Below are positions 6,988 to 15,138 of a DNA stretch of 64,000 nucleotides, piece after piece. Source of the DNA: Pelosinus fermentans_B. Its GTDB lineage: Bacteria; Bacillota; Negativicutes; DSM-13327. The DNA lies in NCBI GenBank assembly GCA_032079965.1, contig DAMATJ010000012.1, positions 1-64,000 on the forward strand, written 5' to 3'. The translations under genes were made by a program, and so were the position numbers. Each line of letters begins with the position of its first letter. Position 1 is the first letter of the stretch. Below the pieces are notes generated by a model, which did no database searches, was not told the origin of the DNA, and saw only the letters and a program-made list of their open reading frames with translations.

Positions 6988-8587
6988 ATATGAAGTAATC
7001 GTTATAGGAGCTGGCCCAGCAGGATTATCGGCGGCAATTGAGGCTGCTGCCCATGGTCTGCAAGTCCTGGTATTTGATGAGAATGCTAAACCGGGCGGTC
7101 AGTTATTTAAACAAATCCATAAATTTTTTGGCTCCAAGGAGCATCAGGCACGAGAAAGAGGCTTTCGTATTGGAGAAAAGTTGTTAGCTGAGGCATTGGG
7201 GTTAGGGGTAAAGGTTATCTTGGGGGCACAGGTGATTGGCATATTTGCCCATCGGCAGGTTACGGTCATGCAGGGCGATCATATGGAATATTATGTGGGA
7301 AATAGCATTATCATTGCCACAGGAGCAACGGAGAACGTCATTTCCTTTTCCGGCTGGACCTTGCCAGGGGTAATCGGCGCAGGTGCGGCACAAACCATGA
7401 TGAACATTCACGGCCTGCGGCCAGGTAAGAAAGTATTAATGGTAGGGTCGGGAAATGTGGGCGTTGTGGTAGGATACCAGCTGATACAGGCTGGTTGTCA
7501 AATCGCAGCCGTTATTGATGGGGCGCCTCACATTGGCGGATATGGAGTACATGCAGCAAAAATTGCCCGTATGGGAGTACCTTTTTATTTATCACATACT
7601 ATTTTACAAGCTCATGGAACAAAGAGTGTAAGTGGTGCCACCATTGTCGAGGTGGATTCATTCTGGCAGCCGGTTCCTGGCAGTGAAAAAAATCTGGACG
7701 TGGATGTAATATGCCTGGCGGTAGGTTTATCCCCCCTAGCGGAGCTTCCGCGTCTGGCAGGATGCCGGATGCAGGATAACCCGTTAAAGGGTGGTTTAGT
7801 ACCAGTGTGTAATCAGTATAATGAAACAACAGTTAAGGACATTTATATGGCCGGTGATGCGGCAGGAATTGAAGAGGCTAGCTCTGCTATGATTCAAGGC
7901 AGAATTACTGGAAATGCCATTGCCCATCAGCATGGCTATATCGAAAATACAGAGTTTGATCAATGCCATACAAAGTACCAAGGAGCATTAAATCAGCTGC
8001 GAGCTGGAATGTTTAAACGCGACAGCAGGAAAGAGACGGGGCTCAGGTATACCCAAGAGGGGTACACTCTTTCAAAAACGTTATTAACGAAAGGTTTTCT
8101 CAGCACAAGTGAGTTGTCTGTTTTTCCTGGTATTCCCACGGAGGTTAGACGCAGGCAGGGCGTGACGCCAATCATAGAATGTACCCAGAATATTCCTTGT
8201 AATCCTTGTCAGGATGTCTGCCCCAAAGGTTGTATTAAGATTGGTGATAAAATTACTAATCTGCCGGTAATGTCTGCATCATCGTGTTTAGGCTGTGGTC
8301 TTTGCGTTGCATCTTGTCCGGGGCAGGCAATATTTCTAGTGGATGAAACCTATGAAGATCAGTTTGCGGCTGTCACTATTCCCTATGAGCTTGTTCCATT
8401 GCCTGGAGAAGGCTCCAAAGGGGTGGCGTGCGACCGCGCCGGCATTCCATTGGGGGAGGCCGAGGTCATTCATATCCGAACAACTGCCTACAATGACGGA
8501 ACTGCGTTATTAACAATGAAGGTTCCTATTGAATGGGCGATGGAGGCTCGCTTTTTTAAGCCTGACCACATTGGTGAAGGAGGGTGA
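6980..8587 (+). CDS. HcnB-like FAD subunit fused to a two-cluster ferredoxin domain
   Basis: 535 residues from ATG 6980, preceded by AGAGGAG; the frame is open upstream but lies inside the previous gene. The N-terminal FAD domain starts VIVIGAGPAGLSAAIEAA, has a second dinucleotide site VLMVGSGNVGVVVGYQL near residue 155, and a typical YMAGDAAGIEE block. After about residue 400 it carries eight Cys in two [4Fe-4S] patterns: C-NP-C-QDV-C-PKG-C and C-LG-C-GL-C-VAS-C-P. Classical HcnB/OoxA proteins end with a single BFD-type [2Fe-2S] region; here that piece is a separate gene (8592) and a bacterial-ferredoxin-like module is fused instead. It likely oxidises an amino acid or amine with the 8924 subunit and passes electrons to a low-potential or quinone acceptor. 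Confidence 0.85.
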   Translation: MIRYEVIVIGAGPAGLSAAIEAAAHGLQVLVFDENAKPGGQLFKQIHKFFGSKEHQARERGFRIGEKLLAEALGLGVKVILGAQVIGIFAHRQVTVMQGDHMEYYVGNSIIIATGATENVISFSGWTLPGVIGAGAAQTMMNIHGLRPGKKVLMVGSGNVGVVVGYQLIQAGCQIAAVIDGAPHIGGYGVHAAKIARMGVPFYLSHTILQAHGTKSVSGATIVEVDSFWQPVPGSEKNLDVDVICLAVGLSPLAELPRLAGCRMQDNPLKGGLVPVCNQYNETTVKDIYMAGDAAGIEEASSAMIQGRITGNAIAHQHGYIENTEFDQCHTKYQGALNQLRAGMFKRDSRKETGLRYTQEGYTLSKTLLTKGFLSTSELSVFPGIPTEVRRRQGVTPIIECTQNIPCNPCQDVCPKGCIKIGDKITNLPVMSASSCLGCGLCVASCPGQAIFLVDETYEDQFAAVTIPYELVPLPGEGSKGVACDRAGIPLGEAEVIHIRTTAYNDGTALLTMKVPIEWAMEARFFKPDHIGEGG

Positions 8588-8591
8588 GTTT

Positions 8592-8927
8592 ATGAAAGAG
8601 TGTGTGATCAGGCGTACCGCTGCCAAAGAGCCATTTATGGCTAAACTGGAAGATTCTATGATAGTCTGCCGCTGTGAAGAAATTACAAAAGGTGAAATTC
8701 GCCAGGCTGTTTATGATGGCATGATGACAATGAATGAAGTAAAACGATATTTAAGAACCGGTATGGGACTCTGCCAGGGGCAGAGCTGCAGCCGCAAAGT
8801 ACGAGATATTATTGCTGAAGAAATGAGTGTGCCACGGGAGACGATAGAAATATCATCAGCCAGAAATCCAATACGTCCAGTACCTATGAGTATTTATGCC
8901 AATGACAAAGCATGTAAGAGAAGGTGA
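8592..8927 (+). CDS. BFD-like [2Fe-2S] protein
   Basis: 111 residues from ATG 8592, with AGGAGGG 8 bases upstream; the frame continues upstream inside the previous gene without a ribosome site. The core is the bacterioferredoxin-associated ferredoxin fold: ligands Cys-x-Cys in VCRCEEIT and Cys-x4-Cys in GLCQGQSC, separated by TKGEIRQAVYDG and KRYLRTGMG. In HcnB/OoxA and SoxA-type oxidases this module is the C-terminal part of the large FAD subunit; here it is a stand-alone gene in the same position. The stop overlaps the next gene by four bases. Confidence 0.85.
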   Translation: MKECVIRRTAAKEPFMAKLEDSMIVCRCEEITKGEIRQAVYDGMMTMNEVKRYLRTGMGLCQGQSCSRKVRDIIAEEMSVPRETIEISSARNPIRPVPMSIYANDKACKRR

Positions 8928-10060
8928 CTACAAGCTATATGAGCAAAGCGGATGTAATTATTATTGGTGGTGGTGTAATAGGCTGTGCGGCAGCATATTA
9001 CCTGCAAAAAAACGGTGTACAGGTGCTGGTGTTGGAAAAAGATGAAATTGGTGCCGGTAGTTCAAGCCGCAACGGGGGTGGGGTGAGGCAGTCTGCTCGT
9101 AATATCCGGGAGCTTCCTCTCGCTATGTATGCCGTGCGTAATATGTGGCCGGTGCTTGGGGAAGAACTCGGCGTGGATATCGAGTACTGTCAGCAAGGAA
9201 ATTTACGATTGGGAAAGACGGTAGAACATGAACGAATTTTGCAGCAATTAGTTGCACAGGGACAGGCGACAGGGCTTGATATGGTTATGCTGACAGCAGC
9301 ACAGGTCAGGGAAATCTGTCCCCATATTGCCGAAGAGGTAACGACGGCCAGCTTTTGTCCGACAGATGGGCACGCCAATCCGCTGATCAGCACCCTGGCT
9401 TTTTATAAGAAGGCCCGGGAAATGGGTACGGAGTTTATTACGGGTGAGCAAGTACAAGCTTTGACTCTGCGCAGGGGAAAAATTGCCGGAGTATTAACAG
9501 CACGGGGAAAATATGAGGCGAGTACTGTTATCGTGGCGGCCGCTTTGAATTCACGGGCTATTATTAACTCTATAGGTGTGGATATACCGCTGCAAAGTTC
9601 ATTGATCGAATGCTTAGTTACTGATGCGCAGCCGCCCATGTTCCCTTATATGATCGGTACAGCACCTGCTAATTTTTATGGACATCAAACCAGCCATGGT
9701 TCTTTTGTTTTCGGTGGATCCAGCGGGCTCGAGCCATATGGACCAAATGTGGAGCAGCCAATTAGCCAGCCACTGACTCCTCCTGCTATTTGTCGGGCCG
9801 TTCTCGGTTACTTTCCAATCTTGGGACGTGCCCGTGTTGTGCGTACATGGTCAGGGTTCTTGGATAAAACACCAGATCTTCTGCCTGTTATTAGTAAGGT
9901 TACCGATATATCCGGACTGATTTTAGCCTGCGGATTCAGCGGTCATGGTTTTGGTATCGCACCCATCGTGGGGAAATTGCTTAGTGAATTGGTAGAAGAG
10001 AAAACACTGACATTGCCTTTGGATGCGTTTAGCTTTGGCCGGTTTAAGCCTTTCATGTGA
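8924..10060 (+). CDS. HcnC/D-amino-acid-oxidase-like FAD dehydrogenase subunit
   Basis: 378 residues. It opens with DVIIIGGGVIGCAAAYYLQKNG, then the FAD-binding LEKDEIGAGSSSRNGGGVRQS, and ends with a second FAD contact CGFSGHGFGIAPIVGKLL, all typical of the DAO superfamily (glycine/sarcosine oxidase, HcnC, D-hydroxyproline dehydrogenase beta). This is the substrate-oxidising subunit of the complex made with the three preceding genes. The start is either GTG 8924 (overlapping the previous stop, likely coupled) or ATG 8939 just before the Rossmann strand; I keep GTG with moderate certainty. The substrate may be a D-amino acid, a cyclic imino acid such as pipecolate, or an N-alkylated amino acid. 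Confidence 0.85.
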   Translation: MTTSYMSKADVIIIGGGVIGCAAAYYLQKNGVQVLVLEKDEIGAGSSSRNGGGVRQSARNIRELPLAMYAVRNMWPVLGEELGVDIEYCQQGNLRLGKTVEHERILQQLVAQGQATGLDMVMLTAAQVREICPHIAEEVTTASFCPTDGHANPLISTLAFYKKAREMGTEFITGEQVQALTLRRGKIAGVLTARGKYEASTVIVAAALNSRAIINSIGVDIPLQSSLIECLVTDAQPPMFPYMIGTAPANFYGHQTSHGSFVFGGSSGLEPYGPNVEQPISQPLTPPAICRAVLGYFPILGRARVVRTWSGFLDKTPDLLPVISKVTDISGLILACGFSGHGFGIAPIVGKLLSELVEEKTLTLPLDAFSFGRFKPFM

Positions 10061-10064
10061 TTTG

Positions 10065-10084
10065 CTTTCGTTAATAAACGAAAG
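10065..10084. promoter_or_regulatory. 20-bp perfect inverted repeat
   Basis: CTTTCGTT-AATA-AACGAAAG lies just after the 8924 gene and 50 bases before the aldehyde-dehydrogenase start. It has no T-run on either side, so it could be an operator or an mRNA-processing hairpin rather than a terminator. Confidence 0.4.
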
Positions 10085-10133
10085 TATTGATTATAATTAT
10101 GAGCAGATATGCTAAAAAGGAGATTTATACAAA

Positions 10134-11615
10134 TTGGAAATTATAAAGAATTATATTAATGGTAAATGGGTAGAGTCTATTACAGGAAGAACATTTGAAA
10201 GCACTAATCCTGCAACTGGTGAGGTAGTCGGTATTATTACATTATCCAGTGAAGAAGATGTACGACAAGCTGTCGATGCTGCCGATGCTGCTTTTCATAA
10301 ATGGAGAAAAACTCCGGCACCTGAGCGGGCTGAAATCATTATGAAAATCAGCAATAAATTAACGGAGCATAAAGAAGAATTAGCCCAATTGATGACCATG
10401 GAAATGGGAAAGGTTTTAAATGAAGCACGGGGCGATGTCCAGGAAGCGATTGATATTGCCGCCTATATGGCAGGTGAGGGTAGACGGTTATTTGGCTTCA
10501 CCACACCATCGGAACTAAGAAATAAATTTTGCATGACAATGCGGGATCCAGTGGGTGTTATTGCAGCAATCTCGGCTTGGAATTTTCCTGTTGCCATCCC
10601 CGCATGGAAGATCATGCCAGCACTTATTGCAGGCAATACAGTCGTTTTTAAACCAGCCAGCGAGGCTGCCGCTGTTGCCGCTGCTTTTGTAAAAGTCCTG
10701 GAAGAAGCAGGTATTCCGGCAGGAACTGTAAATTTGGTAATTGGTGCAGGTTCGGAGGTTGGTAATGCAATTGTTGACAGTCCAAAAATCAGAGCAATTT
10801 CCTTTACTGGTTCTACAGCAACTGGTACTAGCTTATATGCACGGGCAGCAGCTTTAAATAAGCGTATCTCTTTGGAAATGGGTGGGAAAAACGGTATTAT
10901 AGTCATGGATGATGCCGATTTGGATTTGGCAGTTGATGGAATTGTCTGGAGCGCGTATGGAACTACGGGACAAAGGTGTACGGCTTGCAGTCGAGTGATT
11001 GTTCAAAGGGCTGTAGAAGAAGAATTGGTAAGCAAATTGGCTGCCCGTATTAAAGACCTTACGTTAGGTAATGGGTTGGATGCTGCTGTGGATATTGGGC
11101 CAGTTATTAATAAATCTCAGACTGAGAAAATACATGAATATGTGCAGATTGGTGCGGCGGAAGGTGCTAAGTTAGTGATAGGCGGTCAAATTGCAAAGGT
11201 AGACGGTCTGCCGGAAGGAAACTTCTACTTGCCGACACTATTTAGTGGTGTGACAAGAAATATGCGCATTGCGCAGGAAGAAATTTTCGGACCTGTTTTA
11301 TCGGTAATTGCCGTAGACAGTTTGGAAGAAGCAATTGACGTCAATAATGATACTGCATATGGCCTTTCCAGTTCCATCTATACAGCCAATATCAACCAAG
11401 CCTTTACTGCGATTCAAGAGATGACTACCGGTATTGTGTATATTAATGCTGGAACCATCGGTGCTGAAGTGCATTTGCCATTTGGCGGTACACGAGGTAC
11501 AGGCAATGGACATCGGGAAGTGGCTAATGCTGCTTTTGAATTTTTTACAGAGTGGAAATCGGTGTATGTGGATTTTAGCGGTAAGTTACAGCGGGCACAA
11601 ATCGATAATCGCTAG
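10134..11615 (+). CDS. NAD(P)-dependent (semi)aldehyde dehydrogenase
   Basis: 493 residues, full length for the ALDH superfamily. Visible are the catalytic Cys about residue 281 in GTTGQRCTACSR, the general-base Glu in LEMGGKNG about residue 247, SFTGSTATGTS in the cofactor site, AISAWNFPVAIP, and QEEIFGPVLSV. The C-terminal block GAEVHLPFGGTRGTGNGHRE resembles the family of semialdehyde dehydrogenases that includes 2-oxoglutarate-semialdehyde and aminoadipate-semialdehyde enzymes. It begins with TTG 10134 after AAAAAGGAGA; no better start is near. In this cluster it probably oxidises the semialdehyde made by the 5444 enzyme or the flavin complex. Confidence 0.85.
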   Translation: MEIIKNYINGKWVESITGRTFESTNPATGEVVGIITLSSEEDVRQAVDAADAAFHKWRKTPAPERAEIIMKISNKLTEHKEELAQLMTMEMGKVLNEARGDVQEAIDIAAYMAGEGRRLFGFTTPSELRNKFCMTMRDPVGVIAAISAWNFPVAIPAWKIMPALIAGNTVVFKPASEAAAVAAAFVKVLEEAGIPAGTVNLVIGAGSEVGNAIVDSPKIRAISFTGSTATGTSLYARAAALNKRISLEMGGKNGIIVMDDADLDLAVDGIVWSAYGTTGQRCTACSRVIVQRAVEEELVSKLAARIKDLTLGNGLDAAVDIGPVINKSQTEKIHEYVQIGAAEGAKLVIGGQIAKVDGLPEGNFYLPTLFSGVTRNMRIAQEEIFGPVLSVIAVDSLEEAIDVNNDTAYGLSSSIYTANINQAFTAIQEMTTGIVYINAGTIGAEVHLPFGGTRGTGNGHREVANAAFEFFTEWKSVYVDFSGKLQRAQIDNR

Positions 11616-11716
11616 AAGGAACATCATCTCTTAAGCGATAATATATCTTGGTATAGTATATTTAAAATAAATAAAGTATAATTTGTACTGAATATACTTG
11701 GGAGATGAAACAAATA

Positions 11717-12430
11717 ATGGAAATTACTCAGAAAAAAAAAACACGGTTATATCGTGATATTGTAGCTCAAATCCGACAATTAATCCAAGAAGGATCTTTG
11801 GCTCCCGGCGATCAATTATTGCCGGAGCGCCAATTGGCTGAGAAACTAAATGTTAGCCGGTCGGCTTTACGTGAGGCACTTACAGCCCTTGACTCGATGG
11901 GATTAATTGATATTACTCCAGGTGGCGGTGCTTGTATAAAAAAGGTCGGTATTGAAAGTATGGTTGAGCCTTTGGCTGCTATTATGCTAAAAGAAAAGGA
12001 AAGCGTATTTGAACTGCTGGAGACCAGACAGATTTTAGAGGTTGAAATTGCCAGATTAGCAGCTGTACGGGCAAGTAAGACTGACTTATACCAAATCAGA
12101 GAAGCGGCAATGGAGATGAAGAATGATATATTAAATGCCAGGGATGCTGGTGAATCTGACGTAAATTTCCATTTATCAATTGCCAAGGCCAGCCAAAATA
12201 CGATCTTATATAATGTTATGCAAATGATTTCTGGATTAATGCGTGAGGGCTATGGTCCCAGCCGAAAAGATTTGTTGCGTGGATCGATGGAAGAGCAGGA
12301 ATACTGGAGTGATCATAATTTTCTCATCTTGGAAGCCATTGAGAATCAGGACCCCGAGCAGGCAGCCAAGCTGGTGAAAGATCATTTAGAAAAAGCACAG
12401 GCTGATTTAAGACATTATTTGATGAAATAG
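11717..12430 (+). CDS. GntR-family transcriptional regulator, FadR (FCD) type
   Basis: 237 residues from ATG 11717. The upstream ATG at 11705 directly abuts the only ribosome site GGGAG, so the second ATG is preferred. The N-terminal winged helix-turn-helix reads LYRDIVAQIRQLIQEG through LAPGDQLLPERQLAEKLNVS and RSALREALTALDSMGLI. The C-terminal FCD domain is an all-helical ligand pocket with metal-type residues expected around RQILEVEIARLAA, DVNFHLSIAKAS and DHNFLILEAIEN. Regulators of this type repress amino- or carboxylic-acid genes until a pathway acid binds. The palindrome TTGGTCCTACCAA at 2994-3006 fits its expected site, pointing to control of the whole cluster. Confidence 0.88.
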   Translation: MEITQKKKTRLYRDIVAQIRQLIQEGSLAPGDQLLPERQLAEKLNVSRSALREALTALDSMGLIDITPGGGACIKKVGIESMVEPLAAIMLKEKESVFELLETRQILEVEIARLAAVRASKTDLYQIREAAMEMKNDILNARDAGESDVNFHLSIAKASQNTILYNVMQMISGLMREGYGPSRKDLLRGSMEEQEYWSDHNFLILEAIENQDPEQAAKLVKDHLEKAQADLRHYLMK

Positions 12431-12551
12431 AATTTACAGCTCATCGATAGAAGAGGTCAGAAAATAGATTTAGGTTGAAATACGGCGTTTTTATGGAGTT
12501 GCAGGGACGGTAAGTACATTTGGCTAGAATCAGAGGGAGTGTTTGGAGTTT

Positions 12552-13730
12552 ATGTTGATAGAAAGAGCTCAACGTATTGATGCTTTACCTGAGTATTTAT
12601 TTGCTAAACTTGATAAAGTAATTACCCAAAAAAAAGAGCAGGGCGTCGATATCATTAATTTAGGAATTGGTGATCCGGATCAGCCCACTCCGGATCATAT
12701 TATTGAAAAGCTATATAAAGAAGCAAAAAATCCAGCTAATCATAAATACTCCTCATCTATGGGAATTCTGCCTTATCGGCAGGCTGTTTCCCGGTGGTAT
12801 GCTGACCGTTTTGGTGTCGAGTTAGATGCCAAAACACAGGTTGCTTCTTTAATTGGTTCAAAAGAAGGGATTTTTCATATTTCCTGGAGCTTTTTAAACC
12901 CAGGAGATGTGGTGCTGCTTTGTGATATTCATTATCCTGTTTATCGGATTGGGGCACTATTGGCAGGCGCTGTACCGTATTATATGCCTGTTAATGAGAA
13001 GAATAATTTTATGCCTGATTTTAGTAATATTCCTATTGATATTGCAAAAAAAGCTAAAATGATGTTTATAAACTATCCGAACAATCCTACCGGCGCTATC
13101 GCCGGGGATGATTTTTTTCATAGGCTGATTGCCTTTGCCAAGGAGAATAATATTATTGTATGTCATGATGGTGCATATTCGGAAATTTATTTTGATGATT
13201 ATAAACCGCCCAGTTTTCTGCAATTCCCCGGTGCCATAGAGGTAGGAGTAGAGTTTAGTTCTATCTCTAAGGCATATAACATGACGGGCTGGCGGACGGG
13301 CTGGATAGCTGGCAATGCCCAGGTTGTAGAAACACTTACGAGACTGAAAAGCAACATTGATACCGGACAATTTCAGGCGGTTCAGTATGCTGCGATTGCC
13401 GGACTTGGAACAGAGCCGGCTTATGGGCAGTCATTGCGCAAGCTGTATCAGGAACGGCGGGACATGGTTGTTGACGGGCTTAATGAGTTAGGCTGGCAGC
13501 TTGAGAAGCCAAAAGCAGCTTTTTATATCTGGGCACCAGTGCCTTCTGGGTACACATCGTTGTCCTTTGCCCAGATGATGCTCGATAAGGCAGGGCTTGT
13601 GGTTACTCCAGGTACAGGTTATGGTCAGGGTGGAGAAGGTTTTTTTCGAATCTCACTTACAACGCCGATGAGGCGTATTCAAGAAGCAATTAGTAGAATG
13701 AAAGGTCAAATTGACAGAGTGGCTTTTTAA
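12552..13730 (+). CDS. class I/II aminotransferase, DapL-like
   Basis: 392 residues. PLP-dependent fold type I, with NLGIGDPDQPTPDHIIEKL at the N-terminus, SLIGSKEGIFHISW, NYPNNPTGA, HDGAYSEIYFD and the PLP Lys about residue 240 in SSISKAYNMTGWRTGW; the C-terminal Arg is in GEGFFRISLTTP. The family includes LL-diaminopimelate aminotransferase and related 2-aminoadipate or broad-specificity enzymes. Its place beside the lysine-dehydrogenase-like and semialdehyde-dehydrogenase genes suggests removal of the alpha-amino group, for example of aminoadipate. The start at ATG 12552 has AGGGAG 12 bases upstream; a TTG three codons earlier is possible. The next gene overlaps in the -1 sense only by its ribosome site. 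Confidence 0.85.
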   Translation: MLIERAQRIDALPEYLFAKLDKVITQKKEQGVDIINLGIGDPDQPTPDHIIEKLYKEAKNPANHKYSSSMGILPYRQAVSRWYADRFGVELDAKTQVASLIGSKEGIFHISWSFLNPGDVVLLCDIHYPVYRIGALLAGAVPYYMPVNEKNNFMPDFSNIPIDIAKKAKMMFINYPNNPTGAIAGDDFFHRLIAFAKENNIIVCHDGAYSEIYFDDYKPPSFLQFPGAIEVGVEFSSISKAYNMTGWRTGWIAGNAQVVETLTRLKSNIDTGQFQAVQYAAIAGLGTEPAYGQSLRKLYQERRDMVVDGLNELGWQLEKPKAAFYIWAPVPSGYTSLSFAQMMLDKAGLVVTPGTGYGQGGEGFFRISLTTPMRRIQEAISRMKGQIDRVAF

Positions 13731-13743
13731 GGAGGAAGAAATA

Positions 13744-14730
13744 ATGCCAATTATTGCTAGTGTAATGCCAAAATGGCGATTTGAGGCGGCAAAAATTGAC
13801 ATACCTAATGGATGGCATATCAATTTTATCAATTCCACCAGTCATGAGGAGTTAATTGCGTCCTGTCAGGAAGCAACCTGTTTATTGGTTCCTGCTGCTA
13901 TCCAAAATATTAACATTGATGTACTGCAAAAGATTTCCAACATAAAACTGATCCAATCGGCAGGCGCCGGCTACGATGGTATCGATATCAAAGCGGCCCG
14001 GCGCCTGGGAATACAGGTTGCCAACGTCCCAGGGCAGAATGCGCACACTGTTGCCGAATATACCATAGGTATGATGATTGCCTTACAGCGAAGTCTGGTC
14101 ATTGCTGACCAGAAAACCAAAGAGGGAGATTATATAAAAATCAGGAAACAACTGTTTCGCCAAGGTTTGACGGAGATTGCTGGCAGTTCTATAGGCTTAA
14201 TTGGTGTAGGTTTAATTGGCAGTGAAGTAGCAAAAATTCTCGTTTATCTGGGAGCTTCTGTCAGCTATTATAGCCGTACCCGTAAAAATACAGACCTGGA
14301 AGCCGAATTGGGAATTTACTACAAACCCCTGGAACTCTTGTTGTCTGAAAGTGATGTAGTTAGCATTCACATTCCATTAACTGATGAGACCAGAGGGATT
14401 ATCGGTCAGGAGGAGTTTAAGCAGATGAAGCCGGGCTGTTTGCTGATTAATACAGCACGGGGCGGAATTGTCGATCAAACAGCTTTAGCCGCAGCTCTTG
14501 AAAACGGTCAGATTGCTGGCGCTGCAGTTGATGTTATGGCACCTGAGCCACCGGAAGCGACACATCCATTATTAAATCTTTCCCCCGGTGCTCGCGATAG
14601 GCTGTTGATTACACCTCATATAGCTGGTGTTACGGTTAGCAGTTTTCAGATGATGCTTGGTAAAGCATTGGATAATATTCAGCGTGTTCTAGATGGTGAG
14701 CAGCCAGGGAACATTGTAAATAGCCTGTAG
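13744..14730 (+). CDS. D-2-hydroxyacid dehydrogenase (NAD-dependent)
   Basis: 328 residues from ATG 13744 with GGAGG 8 bases upstream; the longer frame from 13711 runs through the previous stop and the ribosome site. The NAD-binding motif GLIGVGLIGSEVAKIL lies near residue 150. The catalytic residues are visible: Arg about 237 in NTARGGIVDQ, Glu in DVMAPEPPEA, and His about 291 in TPHIAGVT. The family reduces 2-oxo acids to D-2-hydroxy acids. Cotranscribed with the aminotransferase, it would turn the 2-oxo acid product into a 2-hydroxy acid, recycling NADH. That order (amino acid to 2-oxo acid to 2-hydroxy acid) is common in amino-acid-fermenting anaerobes. The substrate is inferred only. Confidence 0.85.
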   Translation: MPIIASVMPKWRFEAAKIDIPNGWHINFINSTSHEELIASCQEATCLLVPAAIQNINIDVLQKISNIKLIQSAGAGYDGIDIKAARRLGIQVANVPGQNAHTVAEYTIGMMIALQRSLVIADQKTKEGDYIKIRKQLFRQGLTEIAGSSIGLIGVGLIGSEVAKILVYLGASVSYYSRTRKNTDLEAELGIYYKPLELLLSESDVVSIHIPLTDETRGIIGQEEFKQMKPGCLLINTARGGIVDQTALAAALENGQIAGAAVDVMAPEPPEATHPLLNLSPGARDRLLITPHIAGVTVSSFQMMLGKALDNIQRVLDGEQPGNIVNSL

Positions 14731-14871
14731 ATTATCAGGGCGACTAATGCAAAAAAACAGCCTTTTCCTTTATAAAGGCAACAGCAGTAATAAAATGAAC
14801 CCTTTGCAGTATTTTCTTGATTGGAAAATAAAAAGTTCTAAACGAAGCCTAATAGCATAAAATAAAGCATT
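14731..14871. other. gene-free stretch after the hydroxyacid dehydrogenase
   Basis: Contains a short hairpin (GCCTTT 14760-14765 with AAAGGC 14774-14779) that may help end the upstream transcript. It has no T-run. No reading frame is supported. Confidence 0.35.
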
Positions 14872-14899
14872 GAGCGTCCTCGTTGAAGCAAGGGCGCTC
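14872..14899 (-). terminator. terminator for the small minus-strand gene at 14920
   Basis: GAGCGCCC and GGACGCTC pair on the minus strand around a 12-base loop, followed by AATGCTTTATTTTA. It lies 20 bases after the stop of the small gene at 14920-15009. Confidence 0.55.
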
Positions 14900-14919
14900 A
14901 GTTTGGAATGTTAGGGGGT

Positions 14920-15009
14920 TCAGTGGAGAAACTCAACAATAATGCGTAATAAAACCAGGAGAACCCAGTCTGAGACGGTTAATCTAAGATGTTTCGTCTC
15001 AAAACGCAT
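14920..15009 (-). CDS. unrecognised small amphipathic protein (29 aa)
   Basis: On the minus strand ATAGGAGGCGACTATT ends at ATG 15009-15007, a near-ideal ribosome site. The 29-codon frame begins MRFETKHLRLTVSDW, has a hydrophobic middle (VLLVLLRIIVEF) and ends LH. A hairpin (GGGTAGAG 15036-15043 with CTCTACCC 15051-15058) lies in its leader and a terminator follows at 14899-14872, so a complete small transcription unit is visible. The product looks like a short membrane-associated peptide. No family is recognised. Confidence 0.5.
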   Translation of the reverse strand: MRFETKHLRLTVSDWVLLVLLRIIVEFLH

Positions 15010-15035
15010 AATAGTCGCCTCCTATATTCTGTTTG

Positions 15036-15058
15036 GGGTAGAGGTGGTCACTCTACCC
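15036..15058 (-). promoter_or_regulatory. leader hairpin of the small gene
   Basis: A perfect 8-bp stem GGGTAGAG/CTCTACCC with a 7-base loop sits about 27 bases upstream of the start codon at 15009. It could be an attenuator, a stability hairpin, or an operator. Confidence 0.35.
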
Positions 15059-15108
15059 TTATCAATGTATGCATATTTATGGAAATTTAGAAGATAAATA
15101 AAGCTTCT

Positions 15109-15138
15109 AGCATTGGACTGGCATCCGATGCTTTTTTA
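15109..15138 (+). terminator. intrinsic terminator (plus strand)
   Basis: AGCATTGG (15109-15116) pairs with CCGATGCT (15125-15132), followed by TTTTTT. What it terminates is unclear: the nearest plus-strand gene ends at 14730. Confidence 0.65.
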
